Shown here one piece after another: positions 1 to 8,414 of a DNA stretch of 64,000 nucleotides (positions are counted from its first letter, which is position 1; the number at the start of each line of letters is the position of its first letter). The DNA is from Spirochaeta lutea. Its GTDB lineage: Bacteria > Spirochaetota > Spirochaetia > DSM-27196 > Salinispiraceae. Below the pieces are notes generated by a model. That model was not told the DNA's origin. It made no database searches and saw only the letters and a program-made list of their open reading frames with translations. Location: positions 1 to 64,000 of the forward strand of contig NZ_JNUP01000069.1 of NCBI RefSeq assembly GCF_000758165.1, given 5' to 3'. Made by a program: the position numbers and the translations under genes.

Positions 1-47
1 CAAGGGTGGGGGGAGGTTTGTAAAAAGTTACAGGGTTTTGCGCACTA
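1..47 (+). repeat. Partial copy of dispersed palindromic repeat (right half)
   Basis: The segment ends in TTTTGCGCACTA and contains AAAGTTACA, matching the right half of the four complete repeat copies at 6325, 7061, 18592 and 63406. The left half lies beyond the window edge. The repeat abuts the stop codon of the DUF5312-like gene (TGA at 50..48) with no gap. Orientation is inferred from the AAAGTTACA end, which matches the right ends of the copies at 7061 and 18592. Confidence 0.7.
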
Positions 48-1694
48 TCAAAAGTCCTCCTCCTCGATTTCCGAGGCTTGGGCTCGGCTAGCAGCCTCAA
101 CCTGAGCAGCCTCCTCCTCCGCAACCGAGGGGTCAACCGCACCGGATTTGGCGAACATCTGCAGCAACTGAATGAAATAGTATAATCTTTTATACACCTC
201 ACCCATACGCTGCTTCAGGGGCTCTTCACTCAGAGACTCCAGTTCCTTCCAGTTGATTATTAGCTCATGGTTAGGCCGGTCCAAATCTTCCAGGAGGGAT
301 TTGATCCCCTTTCCGAAAGAAATCAGGCTGTTGGCTGCTTCAGCCACAATTTTCTGGGCGCGGATGTTGATCTCCTCCACCATGGTCCGAACCGGTCGCG
401 CGGTTGCTTCGTCCCGCTCAATCACCCTGCCGACCAAACGCTTAAGCTTTTGTCCGATCTCGCCTTCCTCACCCAGACTCTCATCGAAGGCGAGCAGAGT
501 ATCCGAAACCTCAAGCACCTTGTAATAATGATCTGACATCTGCTGGCTCAGCACATTCGTCGTCCACTTACCCCGTACCAGGAGCAAGTCCTCCAGCTCC
601 CTCACATCCTTCTTGAAAAAGTCCAGCAGAAAGGCCTTGAGATAGTTAATAGGCACGGTGTACTGGTAGCTCACACCCAGCTTTTTGGAAAAAGACATAT
701 TCGCCCGGTCGGTGTAGTACTTTACCCGGGGGGTGACAGGCCCGCCGAAAATCACCTGAATAAGCTTCTCCACCTTAGCTCCGCGTTTTTCCTGGACAAT
801 CCTCTGGATAATCTGCTCGGTCTGGGTCTTCAGCCTGTTCAGATACGATTCAACAATCCGTTCGCCGGGGACCCGCAGCACGGGCTTGTAGTAGGGATCC
901 TCGGATACGTGCTGAACCACCAGGGTTAGCACCTCGGCATGGACAATATTCTTTACTATCTGGGTTACCCGTCCCCATCCGGCACGGTTTACCACCTCTA
1001 CTCCCTTGTAGAGTTTAAGAATTTCAAAAACCGTATCCCAGTCCGCATCCTTGTCGATGGGCAGGGCAACCTCCAGAAAATCCTTCAGGTCGTCGGCAAT
1101 ATACTCCCCGTTAATGGCTTCAAACTTGGGCGATCCGGAGACATCCCCCTCAGAGAGGGTGGAATCAAACTTTTTCAGGGTAAAGTAGTAATCGAACCGC
1201 ACGAAGTTGGAGAACCGGAGGATCAAATTGTAGGTACTGTTGATCCGTTTCACCAGGTTGGAATCGAAGGATCCGAAAAAAGTCAGCATGTCGTCCTTGA
1301 GCTTGCTCGCCAGGAATTTAGGATCCATGGTCTTGGCAAGCTCCCGGATGGCAGGCTCACTCAGGCCGTCCCGGAGGGCAGTCATGGAATCGTTCAGAAA
1401 ATAATCGATGGTTATCTCACGCAGGGCATGGCTGGACTCAGCGTTTTGCATCAGACTGGATGCGCTGGCGGTTACCTTGTATATCTCGAAAAAGAGCTTC
1501 GCCAGCTGGGGCAGGGCCATCTCGCCCTTGGGTTTATAGAACTTGAACCGGAGCTTGCCAAGGTCTTTACCGATTTGTTTCAGTAGGCGCCGTTTTTCCC
1601 GTTCGGGATCGTTTCCACCCATAAAAAGCTGAACGATCCAGCCCAATAGTCCGCCGCCCTCGCCGGATTTATCTGATTTGCCATCTATAGCCAT
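48..1694 (-). CDS. Spirochaete DUF5312-like protein, function unknown
   Basis: A 548-residue soluble protein with no signal peptide. It starts with a short Gly-rich, possibly membrane-contacting stretch (around residues 14-26, GGGLLGWIVQLFMGG), followed by a charged alpha-helical body and an acidic, Ala/Glu-rich tail ending EIEEEDF. Size and overall character match the spirochaete-restricted family annotated as DUF5312; no catalytic motif is visible. The ATG at 1694 is the only upstream start. A TATAAT box lies on the minus strand at 1717-1712, giving a leader of only about 10 nt without a clear ribosome site. It diverges from the aminotransferase gene with 64 bp between start codons, so the two promoters overlap. 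The family name is recalled from sequence character and was not searched. Confidence 0.75.
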   Translation of the reverse strand: MAIDGKSDKSGEGGGLLGWIVQLFMGGNDPEREKRRLLKQIGKDLGKLRFKFYKPKGEMALPQLAKLFFEIYKVTASASSLMQNAESSHALREITIDYFLNDSMTALRDGLSEPAIRELAKTMDPKFLASKLKDDMLTFFGSFDSNLVKRINSTYNLILRFSNFVRFDYYFTLKKFDSTLSEGDVSGSPKFEAINGEYIADDLKDFLEVALPIDKDADWDTVFEILKLYKGVEVVNRAGWGRVTQIVKNIVHAEVLTLVVQHVSEDPYYKPVLRVPGERIVESYLNRLKTQTEQIIQRIVQEKRGAKVEKLIQVIFGGPVTPRVKYYTDRANMSFSKKLGVSYQYTVPINYLKAFLLDFFKKDVRELEDLLLVRGKWTTNVLSQQMSDHYYKVLEVSDTLLAFDESLGEEGEIGQKLKRLVGRVIERDEATARPVRTMVEEINIRAQKIVAEAANSLISFGKGIKSLLEDLDRPNHELIINWKELESLSEEPLKQRMGEVYKRLYYFIQLLQMFAKSGAVDPSVAEEEAAQVEAASRAQASEIEEEDF

Positions 1695-1722
1695 GATAAT
1701 AACCTATGTCAATTATATGGGC

Positions 1723-1751
1723 TTGTCAATTAACAGTGCCCTGGGTATTCT
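1723..1751 (+). promoter_or_regulatory. Candidate sigma-70 promoter of the aminotransferase gene
   Basis: TTGTCA (1723-1728), a 17-bp spacer and TATTCT (1746-1751). The -10 box ends only 7 nt before the ATG at 1759, so a transcript from this promoter would have almost no 5' leader. It lies opposite the TATAAT of the divergent DUF5312-like gene. Confidence 0.4.
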
Positions 1752-1758
1752 ATGGCCT

Positions 1759-3120
1759 ATGAATAGCCTGGCCCAAGACCTGAACCGGCAGCTCCAGGGC
1801 AGTATTGCCGAGCGCCTGTTATCGGACCTGGGGAAACGAATGTTTTTCCCCAAGGGTATCGTTGCTCAATCAGCGGAGGCGGCAGCCCACGCGAAGCGCT
1901 TTAACGCCACTGTCGGCATGGCCCTGGGATCGGGACAGCCCCTGATGCTGCCCAGCCTGCAGCACCTGGTTCCCGGTTTAACCAGCCGCGAAGCAGTAGC
2001 CTACGCCCCCACCGGCGGCCTTCCGGTGCTCCGGGGTCTCTGGAAGGATCAGATCCTTTCAAAAAACCCCAGCATCGTCTCCGGGGAAGCCATCAGCCAC
2101 CCCATGGTAGTTCCCGGCCTGACTGCAGGGATCTTCCAGGCTGCCGAGCTCTTCCTCAATCCCGGTGATGTAGTCCTTATTCCGGATATGTTCTGGGGCA
2201 ATTACCGCCTCGTGATAGAAGGCCGCCGTCAAGCGGTCATCGAGGAATTTCCCTTCTTTACCGCTCAAGGCACCTTCAACCAGGAGGCATTCTCCCAGGC
2301 CCTGGAAACGGCAGCAGACAAGACCGACAAAATTACCGTCATGTTGAACTTTCCCAACAACCCCTCGGGATATACCCCCACCCGCCAGGAAGCCGCCGCA
2401 ATCGTCCAAGCCTTGACGGCCCAGGCAGACCGGGGCACAGACATCCTGGTGATAACCGATGATGCCTATTTCGGGCTCTTCTTTGAACCCGAGTGCGAAC
2501 GGGAGAGTATCTTCGCTAAGCTGGTAACAGCCCATCCTAGGATTTTGGCCATGAAGATCGACGGAGCCACCAAAGAGGACCTGGTATGGGGCTTCCGGGT
2601 AGGCTTTGTTACCTTCGGAAGCCGGGACATGACCCAGCCCCAGTACGAAGCCCTGCTGCAAAAGCTCATGGGCTCCATCCGCAGCTCGGTATCCAGCAGC
2701 CCCGGAATAAGCCAACACCTGCTCATTAAAACCCTTCAGGCTCCGGACTACCAGAAGGAAAAATTATCCTTTGAGCAAACCATGAAGGAACGCTACCTGG
2801 CGGTCCGCCAGGTGCTGGAAACCCCCGAAGCCCAGGATGCCCGCCAGTACCTGGAGCCCCTGCCCTTCAACTCCGGGTACTTCATGAGCTTCCGATGCCA
2901 GGGATTCTCTTCGGAAGACCTGCGCCTGGCCCTTCTGGACCAGGGCATCGGCACCATATCCATCGCCGGCACCTTCCTTCGGATTGCCTTCTCCAGCATC
3001 GATGCCCAGGACATCCCCGAGCTATACAACGAGCTTTTCCGCACTGCCGCCCGGCTGGGTGGTACAAACACAACCCAAGGAAGCAAAACCGAACAAGACG
3101 AAACCAAGGACCGCCGTTAA
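1759..3120 (+). CDS. Class I/II PLP-dependent aminotransferase
   Basis: A 453-residue fold-type I aminotransferase. Visible landmarks are NFPNNPSG (about 197-204, substrate/PLP Asn), DDAYFGLFF (from about 234, with the PLP-pyridine Asp and Tyr), the Schiff-base lysine in GATKEDLVWGF (K272) and Arg280 in GFRVGF, at the usual position of the PLP-phosphate ligand. The start at 1759 (MNSLAQD) is preferred over the upstream ATG at 1678, which would overlap the divergent gene and adds a tail with no aminotransferase character. The substrate cannot be told from sequence; the KEDLVWGF surroundings are unlike typical aspartate aminotransferases. Its stop overlaps the start of the next gene by 1 nt (TAATG), so it heads a translationally coupled cluster with a solute-binding lipoprotein and a FAH-family enzyme. 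Confidence 0.88.
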   Translation: MNSLAQDLNRQLQGSIAERLLSDLGKRMFFPKGIVAQSAEAAAHAKRFNATVGMALGSGQPLMLPSLQHLVPGLTSREAVAYAPTGGLPVLRGLWKDQILSKNPSIVSGEAISHPMVVPGLTAGIFQAAELFLNPGDVVLIPDMFWGNYRLVIEGRRQAVIEEFPFFTAQGTFNQEAFSQALETAADKTDKITVMLNFPNNPSGYTPTRQEAAAIVQALTAQADRGTDILVITDDAYFGLFFEPECERESIFAKLVTAHPRILAMKIDGATKEDLVWGFRVGFVTFGSRDMTQPQYEALLQKLMGSIRSSVSSSPGISQHLLIKTLQAPDYQKEKLSFEQTMKERYLAVRQVLETPEAQDARQYLEPLPFNSGYFMSFRCQGFSSEDLRLALLDQGIGTISIAGTFLRIAFSSIDAQDIPELYNELFRTAARLGGTNTTQGSKTEQDETKDRR

Positions 3121-4445
3121 TGCAGGGGTTCTGGACAAGAATTCTCCGGGGCGGCTTGCGGGCAGGTCTCAAAGTCGCGGCAGGAATTCTGTCCGCGAGT
3201 GTGATTCTCGCCGGCTGCGGATCGGATCAAGCCCCTCAAACCCAGGGCCCGCTAATCTTAACCGACAACCCCGGGGTAATTCTGGCAGCTCAGGCCTATA
3301 ACGCCCTAGGTCAAGACCCCCCGATCCGGATAGAGGTTGCCGAAGCGGCTGACGGCGGATTGGTTCCCCACATGAGAACCATGAGTCCCCGTCCCGACGG
3401 CATCATCAGCAATCAGCACCTCTACCCCCAGAGTTTGAGCCTCTTTGCATCGGTAAACTCCCTGATTACATCCCTGAACCGCAGCCCGGCCGATTATCCT
3501 CCCCGTGCCTTGGTTATGGATCCTGAAGCCCAAAGCTACGTTGCCCTTCCCCTATCGGCAACCCTGCCTGTAGTGGTCTACCGGAAAAACGATCCCTCTA
3601 TGGCCGGCCGCCGTCGAATCACCCTGGAAGAACTTGCTGCTCTTGCCCGGGAATATAACACCCTGGAAGACAACCGATTGATACGAGCCGGCTTCCTGCC
3701 CACGAATAATCCGGCGTTTCTCTATGCTGCCGCCCAAATTTTCAAGGTTGATTTTAAGGCCTCGGTGCTGGAGCACCGCCTGTCCTGGAACCCTTCTGCC
3801 TTTACGGCGTTCACAGAGTTTCTGCGGGGCTGGTTTGATCCCGAAGAGGTCGCCCTGGAACAGCAGCGGCGTTTCGAACAGGAGCTGGCCTATGACCCCT
3901 GGCATATCATGGTCAGCGACGGACGCCTGAGGTTTACCCTGACCTCCTTTCAAGAGTACTACAGCATCCCCAGCGTTCTCCGCCAGAACCTGGCATATGC
4001 CTGGTTCACCGGCGGACAAAATCACCCTGGAATTCCCCTCTATTCCCAACCGGTATCCGCCTCGATCCTCAAGACCAGCACCAACCAGGACCGGACCCTG
4101 AACTTTTTTACCTGGCTATCCTCCCCCGAGGGCATTCAAGCCCTCTACGACCTGTGGATCGATCAGCAGATGCCCGGCCTTTCCTACCTGGGAGGGTTTC
4201 CGATCACCCCCATGGGTCAAACAACCTGGGCCAGCACCTACTTCCCCGGGCTGGAAAACCCAGTGCCGGGTCTGGATGAACTAGTATTTTCAGAAATTTT
4301 GCCCAGCCAATGGAAAAAGATGAAGCAGGAAGTAATTTTACCCCAGATAATAGCTAATATACGGGCTCCTGAAAATACAAGCACTTCTCAGGATACCCTC
4401 ATCCAGGAGCTTGAACGCTGGCAGCGGTTGTATCGCCAGGAATAA
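3120..4445 (+). CDS. Extracellular solute-binding-like lipoprotein
   Basis: A 441-residue lipoprotein. The signal peptide ends in a lipobox LAGC with the acylated cysteine at about residue 33, followed by a short polar linker. The mature part has the alternating alpha/beta make-up, DPW and Tyr/Trp-rich segments, and the C-terminal FFTWLSSPEGIQALYDLW stretch typical of ABC-type solute-binding proteins. No ABC permease or ATPase gene is in the window, so it may work with a distant transporter or have a sensory role. The ATG at 3120 overlaps the aminotransferase stop by 1 nt; the longer frame back to 2895 lies wholly inside the upstream gene and was discarded. Confidence 0.7.
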   Translation: MQGFWTRILRGGLRAGLKVAAGILSASVILAGCGSDQAPQTQGPLILTDNPGVILAAQAYNALGQDPPIRIEVAEAADGGLVPHMRTMSPRPDGIISNQHLYPQSLSLFASVNSLITSLNRSPADYPPRALVMDPEAQSYVALPLSATLPVVVYRKNDPSMAGRRRITLEELAALAREYNTLEDNRLIRAGFLPTNNPAFLYAAAQIFKVDFKASVLEHRLSWNPSAFTAFTEFLRGWFDPEEVALEQQRRFEQELAYDPWHIMVSDGRLRFTLTSFQEYYSIPSVLRQNLAYAWFTGGQNHPGIPLYSQPVSASILKTSTNQDRTLNFFTWLSSPEGIQALYDLWIDQQMPGLSYLGGFPITPMGQTTWASTYFPGLENPVPGLDELVFSEILPSQWKKMKQEVILPQIIANIRAPENTSTSQDTLIQELERWQRLYRQE

Positions 4446-4473
4446 CAGGTATAGTATTGAGTGAGGATTCCCA

Positions 4474-5574
4474 ATGCACGAATTCAATCAACGAGCCCAA
4501 ACCATTGAGCAGATCATCCTTGACCTGGGACAGCTCATCGTCCCTTGGGCACGCGAGCAACGTCTAGATAAACCAATCTACCGGATCATCCAGCGCTATG
4601 CTGCCCGGTTGGGAGAAGACGCAGAGCTCTGGCAGGACCAGTTCGGCGAATTATTGCTGCTCTACCACACCCTGAACCATCCGAACAGGATCAGCATGAT
4701 CTTGAAGGCAGAAAAGGACGGGGACTTCCCCAGACCCTTTACCGGTGATGAGCTGCAGATGCTGAATAACCTGTTGCATTACCAGTCCCTGATCTGTCGG
4801 TTTTACACCCTCCAGGATGAAATGCACCCCGACATCTACCATGTGAGCGAAGCGGTCAGCGGACATGACTATGTAGTAGTCAGTCCCCAGCTCCGGCAGG
4901 CAGTAGAGGGAAACAGGACTCTGATTCTGTCCGTCCTCATTCCCGTGGGAATCAGTCCTCCGCCGGCAGACCATCCTCTGGATGCCCCCTGGGAGGACGT
5001 TCCCGGGTTTACCCCCCTGGGCCAGTTCGCCGCCTTCGGTACCTATACCGAAAACGATGTGGAGTTTTTCGGCAACGCCCTCGCCGGTCGCAGCCTGAGC
5101 CGCAGTCAATTCGGCCCCTTCATCGGGGAACATCTGCCGGAGTGCATCTTCCTCAGCGGGCTGGCGACCCCGACGGCCGATCACCCAGCCATGGCGCAGC
5201 GGCTCTATCTGGCAGACTTTACCGTTCCCGAACCGGGAATTGACATCGCCCCGCTGGAAGACCAATTCGAGGTTCAGCGCAGGGGAGACTGGTCCTACGG
5301 GCGGGCAACCCTCGCCCTTCAAGAAGCCCAGGACGCCGATAAGGAAGCCCCCCACACCATGGAATTCTTCTACCATAAAAAAAACCGCCACACCATCATC
5401 CGGGCAGTGGACCACGATGCCTTTCTCACCCTCATTCAGCTTCTGGGAGTGCAATCCCTGGCGGTCCCTCCCCAGATCGACGCCAGTATGGGCATGATAT
5501 CAGCCGTCCAACTGCTAATGGACAAACCCTTCCCGGGAGACTACATCGCCAAGGAGTTTGACAGTGAGTTCTAG
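4474..5574 (+). CDS. Conserved-looking hypothetical protein
   Basis: A 366-residue soluble protein with no signal peptide or membrane segment. I do not recognise the family. The first 110 residues look helical; residues 120-250 are rich in Pro/Gly and beta-like; a HKKNRHTIIRAVDHDAF segment sits near 295. It lies 28 nt after the lipoprotein gene and overlaps the following FAH-family gene, so it is probably part of the same operon as the aminotransferase. The overlap and codon use like its neighbours argue that it is a real gene. Confidence 0.7.
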   Translation: MHEFNQRAQTIEQIILDLGQLIVPWAREQRLDKPIYRIIQRYAARLGEDAELWQDQFGELLLLYHTLNHPNRISMILKAEKDGDFPRPFTGDELQMLNNLLHYQSLICRFYTLQDEMHPDIYHVSEAVSGHDYVVVSPQLRQAVEGNRTLILSVLIPVGISPPPADHPLDAPWEDVPGFTPLGQFAAFGTYTENDVEFFGNALAGRSLSRSQFGPFIGEHLPECIFLSGLATPTADHPAMAQRLYLADFTVPEPGIDIAPLEDQFEVQRRGDWSYGRATLALQEAQDADKEAPHTMEFFYHKKNRHTIIRAVDHDAFLTLIQLLGVQSLAVPPQIDASMGMISAVQLLMDKPFPGDYIAKEFDSEF

Positions 5575-6316
5575 CACGACCCCATCCTCTCAGCCCATCA
5601 TCCTTCCTGTTCTGGGCAGCCGAGAAAGCTATACAATAAATCCCGGAAAAATCATCGCCGTCGGCTTGAACTACCGTGACCATGTAAAGGAGAGCCTCAC
5701 CTTTAACAATGAGGATCTGGATGCTCCCGCTGAACCGGTACTCTTTGCCAAAACCCCCAACGTCCTGGTAGGACCGGGTCAGCCCATCATCATTCCCGAG
5801 TATTTAACCGAGTATCACCCCAACCCCCGGACAGATTACGAGGCTGAGCTGGCCATCATCATCGGCCAACCATGTTCCCGCCTACCCTCGGAAGAAGCCC
5901 GGGAGGCAATATTCGGATTCACCTGCTTTAATGATGTCAGCCAGCGAAACATCCAAAAAAGTGATCCCTCGGGTTGGTTCCGGGGCAAGAGCCTGGACAG
6001 CTTCGGCCCCATCGGCCCCGCAGTGGCTACCCTCGAATACCTTGCATCCCAGAATCTGGACCCTCAGAACCTCGCCATCGCCGCCCGGCTGAACGGCCGC
6101 ACAGTACAGTCCTCCAATACCAAACACATGATCTTTACCCTGGAACACATCATCAGCTTCATCAGCCGTCATATCCGCCTGGAACCCGGCGATATCATTG
6201 CCACCGGCACCCCCAGCGGTATCGGTGCCCTCAACCCCGGCGACACCATCGAAATTGAGATCCAAGGCATCGGCACCCTCTCCAATCCCGTGGACGGCCC
6301 GCTAAGAAGCGCATAG
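5564..6316 (+). CDS. Fumarylacetoacetate hydrolase (FAH) family protein
   Basis: About 250 residues. FAH-family landmarks: the glycine-rich GLNYRDHVKE near the start, the acidic metal-binding segment DYEAELAIIIG, FNDVSQRNIQ, the GKSLDSFGPIGPAV segment and the C-terminal GDIIATGTPSGIG. Members are Mg-dependent C-C hydrolases, decarboxylases or isomerases acting on diketo acids; the exact substrate is not predictable. The GTG at 5564 is preferred over the TTG at 5558 because AAGGAG at 5551-5556 is 7 nt from the GTG but only 1 nt from the TTG. The start overlaps the previous gene by 11 nt, suggesting coupling. A palindromic repeat begins 8 nt after the stop. Confidence 0.9.
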   Translation: MSSSTTPSSQPIILPVLGSRESYTINPGKIIAVGLNYRDHVKESLTFNNEDLDAPAEPVLFAKTPNVLVGPGQPIIIPEYLTEYHPNPRTDYEAELAIIIGQPCSRLPSEEAREAIFGFTCFNDVSQRNIQKSDPSGWFRGKSLDSFGPIGPAVATLEYLASQNLDPQNLAIAARLNGRTVQSSNTKHMIFTLEHIISFISRHIRLEPGDIIATGTPSGIGALNPGDTIEIEIQGIGTLSNPVDGPLRSA

Positions 6317-6324
6317 CCTGTTGA

Positions 6325-6428
6325 TAGTGCGCAAAAGGTTGTAACATTGTACCCCGACGACACCACCCAGGGGGAACTTATAGGTTGCCCCACTATATCT
6401 GGTGTCGTTTACAGGCTTTTGCGCACTA
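6325..6428 (-). repeat. Dispersed palindromic repeat, copy 1 (104 bp)
   Basis: Starts TAGTGCGCAAAAGGTTGTAA and ends TTTTGCGCACTA. The inner motif CACCAGATATAG reads on the minus strand (about 6390-6401), so this copy is reversed relative to the other full copies. An inner inverted pair (CGACACC/GGTGTCG) extends the stem, so the whole element could fold into a long hairpin. It follows the FAH-family stop by 8 nt. Confidence 0.85.
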
Positions 6429-6594
6429 AGGAATTCTCACACTCATGAAGCAAGCCCATCAAACAACGCACTCCCCCATTTTTCCACAAAGAGCCGAATA
6501 ATCCCCTCCGCCGGGGGTACAATCCTCATCCAGGTGCCGAACACCGGCACAGAACCCCAGGCCCCCGGGCCACATATTAAGGTAAGGAGCAACT

Positions 6595-6801
6595 ATGGAT
6601 CGCGGATGGACCTGTCCGAAATGCGGATGTCAAGAATACGACCTGGATCAATTCCAGGCAACAGGCGGCACCTTTGCCAAGTTATTCGATGTGCAAAACA
6701 AGAAGTTCCGCACTGTCAGCTGTGCCGATTGCGGATTCACCGAAATCTACCGCAGCAAAACCAGCGGCGCCTCAAATATATTCGATTTCCTAACCAACTA
6801 G
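6595..6801 (+). CDS. Small zinc-ribbon protein (DUF2082-like)
   Basis: A 68-residue protein with two CxxC pairs (C7/C10 and C43/C46; C12 also close) expected to bind one zinc ion. The spacing and the FAKLFDVQNKKFRTVSCADCGFTE core followed by NIFDFLTN match the nucleic-acid-binding zinc-ribbon family once called DUF2082. A strong site (AAGGAG, 5-nt gap) precedes the ATG. It stands alone between two palindromic repeat copies in opposite orientation. The function of the family is not established; a nucleic-acid or protein contact role is inferred from the fold. Confidence 0.85.
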   Translation: MDRGWTCPKCGCQEYDLDQFQATGGTFAKLFDVQNKKFRTVSCADCGFTEIYRSKTSGASNIFDFLTN

Positions 6802-7060
6802 AACGCCCCAGGTACCGGGCCGGCAGTACCGCTGATGCACCCTCGTGGGCTTCATGCACCGGCCACCCGGGCCGGGCACAGCTTGAGGCGATACCGTCGG
6901 CCTGCCCCGCCGGCCGTTCCCAGCCCGGGGGAGGCACGCCATTCCAACCCGGAGGCACGCCGTTCCCGGCCCGGGGGGGCACGGCAGAGACACAGAACCG
7001 CCGGCGTTCCAGCACCGGCCTGCCCAATCTACAGCCGCGGGAACCCTTACAAGCCCTGGG
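6802..7060. other. GC-rich non-coding stretch with short direct repeats
   Basis: No convincing gene. The stretch is very GC-rich and holds two copies of GGAGGCACGCC(A/G)TTCC at about 6930-6945 and 6951-6966, plus several CCCGGGC/GCCCGGG blocks. The open frames crossing it have Pro/Arg/Gly-rich compositions typical of GC-rich non-coding DNA. Confidence 0.5.
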
Positions 7061-7165
7061 TAGTGTGCAAAAGGTTGTAACCTACGCCAGATATAGCGTC
7101 GTGGATCGGGAGCTAACCCAGGGATAGTGTCGTAGAGGCGAAAAGTTACAACCTTTTGCGCACTA
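7061..7165 (+). repeat. Dispersed palindromic repeat, copy 2 (105 bp)
   Basis: Begins TAGTGTGCAAAAGGTTGTAA and ends AACCTTTTGCGCACTA. The inner motif is GCCAGATATAGC (one change from the other copies), and the inner stem CTACG/CGTAG pairs although its sequence differs from other copies, suggesting that pairing is kept. It lies 49 bp before the DUF1295 start. Confidence 0.85.
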
Positions 7166-7213
7166 GGAAAAATCAAGCTGCAACTTCCCCGGCCTCCGGG
7201 TATACTGGAAGCC

Positions 7214-8203
7214 ATGAAACAGCTCATCGCATTTGTACTTGGACTTTTCGCAGTAAGCCTTATCGGCCTATCGGTTGTCTCGGGATTCGAAATCGGCCCC
7301 TGGCTTACCGCCGCTTCGGGCCTGGAAATCGTCAGCCTGCTTGCCCTCTGCTTTGCCCTGACCGCCTTCGGCTTCGGCCTGGCCACGGGGGACTACAGCT
7401 GGGTTGACCGCCTGTGGAGCACCGCACCCATCCTCTTCGCCTGGATCTACGCCGCCAAATCCGGCTACGGTCCCTGGACCACCCTGGCAGCCTTTTTCGT
7501 ATCCCTCTGGGGTGCCCGGCTCACGTTTAACTTCGCCAGGCGGGGCGGCTATTCGGGCAGCGAGGACTACCGCTGGCCGATCCTCCGGGACCGCATCAAC
7601 AACCCCTGGCTCTGGCAAATCTTCCATCTTTTCTTCATCTGCCTGTATCAGGTGGGGCTCTTCATCCTCTTTACCATGCCCTTATCTATTCTTTCCCAGG
7701 CGGATTCCAATGCCCTAACTCCCCTGGGACTCTCTGCAATCCCCGGCCTTCCCCCTGCGGCCTTCCTCACCGCCATCCTTCTCCTGGGGATGCTCGTCTA
7801 TGAAACCCTGGCAGATCAACAGCAGTGGAATTTCCACCGGATTAAAACCGCATACCGCCAGGGCCAGGACATCTCGGGCCACCCCTGGGAACAAGACGCC
7901 CGGGACGGCTTTCTGCACTCCGGCCTCTTCGCGTTAAGCCGGCATCCCAACTACTTCGGGGAACTGGGCTTCTGGTGGGCCATCTACCTGCTCGGCGCGG
8001 CCTCCCAGGGAACCCTGCTTCACTGGAGCATCATCGGCCCGGCCATGCTCACCCTGTTATTCATCGGCAGCACGATTTTTACTGAGGGCATAACAGCCTC
8101 AAAATACGAGGCATACCGGACCTACCAAAAAACCACATCTCCCATCATTCCCTGGATGGCCGGTTCCCCCCAGGCCCAAACGACCCGGAACAACAATACC
8201 TAA
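7214..8203 (+). CDS. DUF1295 family membrane protein (steroid 5-alpha-reductase-like fold)
   Basis: A 329-residue integral membrane protein with about seven hydrophobic segments. The family signature is in the C-terminal half: ADQQQWNFHR, then GFLHSGLFALSRHPNYFGELGFWWAIYL and a late TEGITASKYEAYRTYQ. Relatives bind NADPH or S-adenosylmethionine and act as reductases or methyltransferases of isoprenoid-like substrates; many DUF1295 members are uncharacterised. ATG at 7214 was chosen because the hydrophobic N-terminal segment starts there; the ribosome site is weak (CTGGAAG). Single gene ending in a strong hairpin terminator. Confidence 0.85.
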   Translation: MKQLIAFVLGLFAVSLIGLSVVSGFEIGPWLTAASGLEIVSLLALCFALTAFGFGLATGDYSWVDRLWSTAPILFAWIYAAKSGYGPWTTLAAFFVSLWGARLTFNFARRGGYSGSEDYRWPILRDRINNPWLWQIFHLFFICLYQVGLFILFTMPLSILSQADSNALTPLGLSAIPGLPPAAFLTAILLLGMLVYETLADQQQWNFHRIKTAYRQGQDISGHPWEQDARDGFLHSGLFALSRHPNYFGELGFWWAIYLLGAASQGTLLHWSIIGPAMLTLLFIGSTIFTEGITASKYEAYRTYQKTTSPIIPWMAGSPQAQTTRNNNT

Positions 8204-8238
8204 ATCCGCCGATCCTATGTTCGGCCCCGGACCGCTGA

Positions 8239-8320
8239 GTTTGCCGGAGTTTGCCGGAGTTTGTCGGCATCTGCCTAAAGCTGCCGGTGTCTACCTAAGG
8301 CTGCCGGAGTCGACCGAAGC
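8239..8320 (+). repeat. Short degenerate tandem repeat around TGCCGGAG
   Basis: Between the DUF1295 stop and the terminator, variants of TTTGCCGGAG and CTGCCGG(A/T)GTC recur about six times in 80 bp. No gene is supported: the only frame runs on through the terminator hairpin. Confidence 0.4.
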
Positions 8321-8362
8321 GTCGGAAGCCACCCGCAGGAATAAGGCCGAGTCACACGGCAT

Positions 8363-8398
8363 AAAAAAAGCTCCCGGAACCTACCGGGAGCTTTTTTT
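8363..8398. terminator. Bidirectional rho-independent terminator
   Basis: AAAAAAAGCTCCCGG, a 6-nt loop, then CCGGGAGCTTTTTTT. The flanking A and T runs make it usable in both directions. It separates the convergent DUF1295 and FadL/PorV-like genes. Confidence 0.9.
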
Positions 8399-8414
8399 GT
8401 GTTAAAACCCATAT

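Noticed and set aside
8217-8405. Open frame of 62 codons after the DUF1295 gene
   Set aside because: It runs through a strong terminator hairpin and is built from a short tandem repeat.
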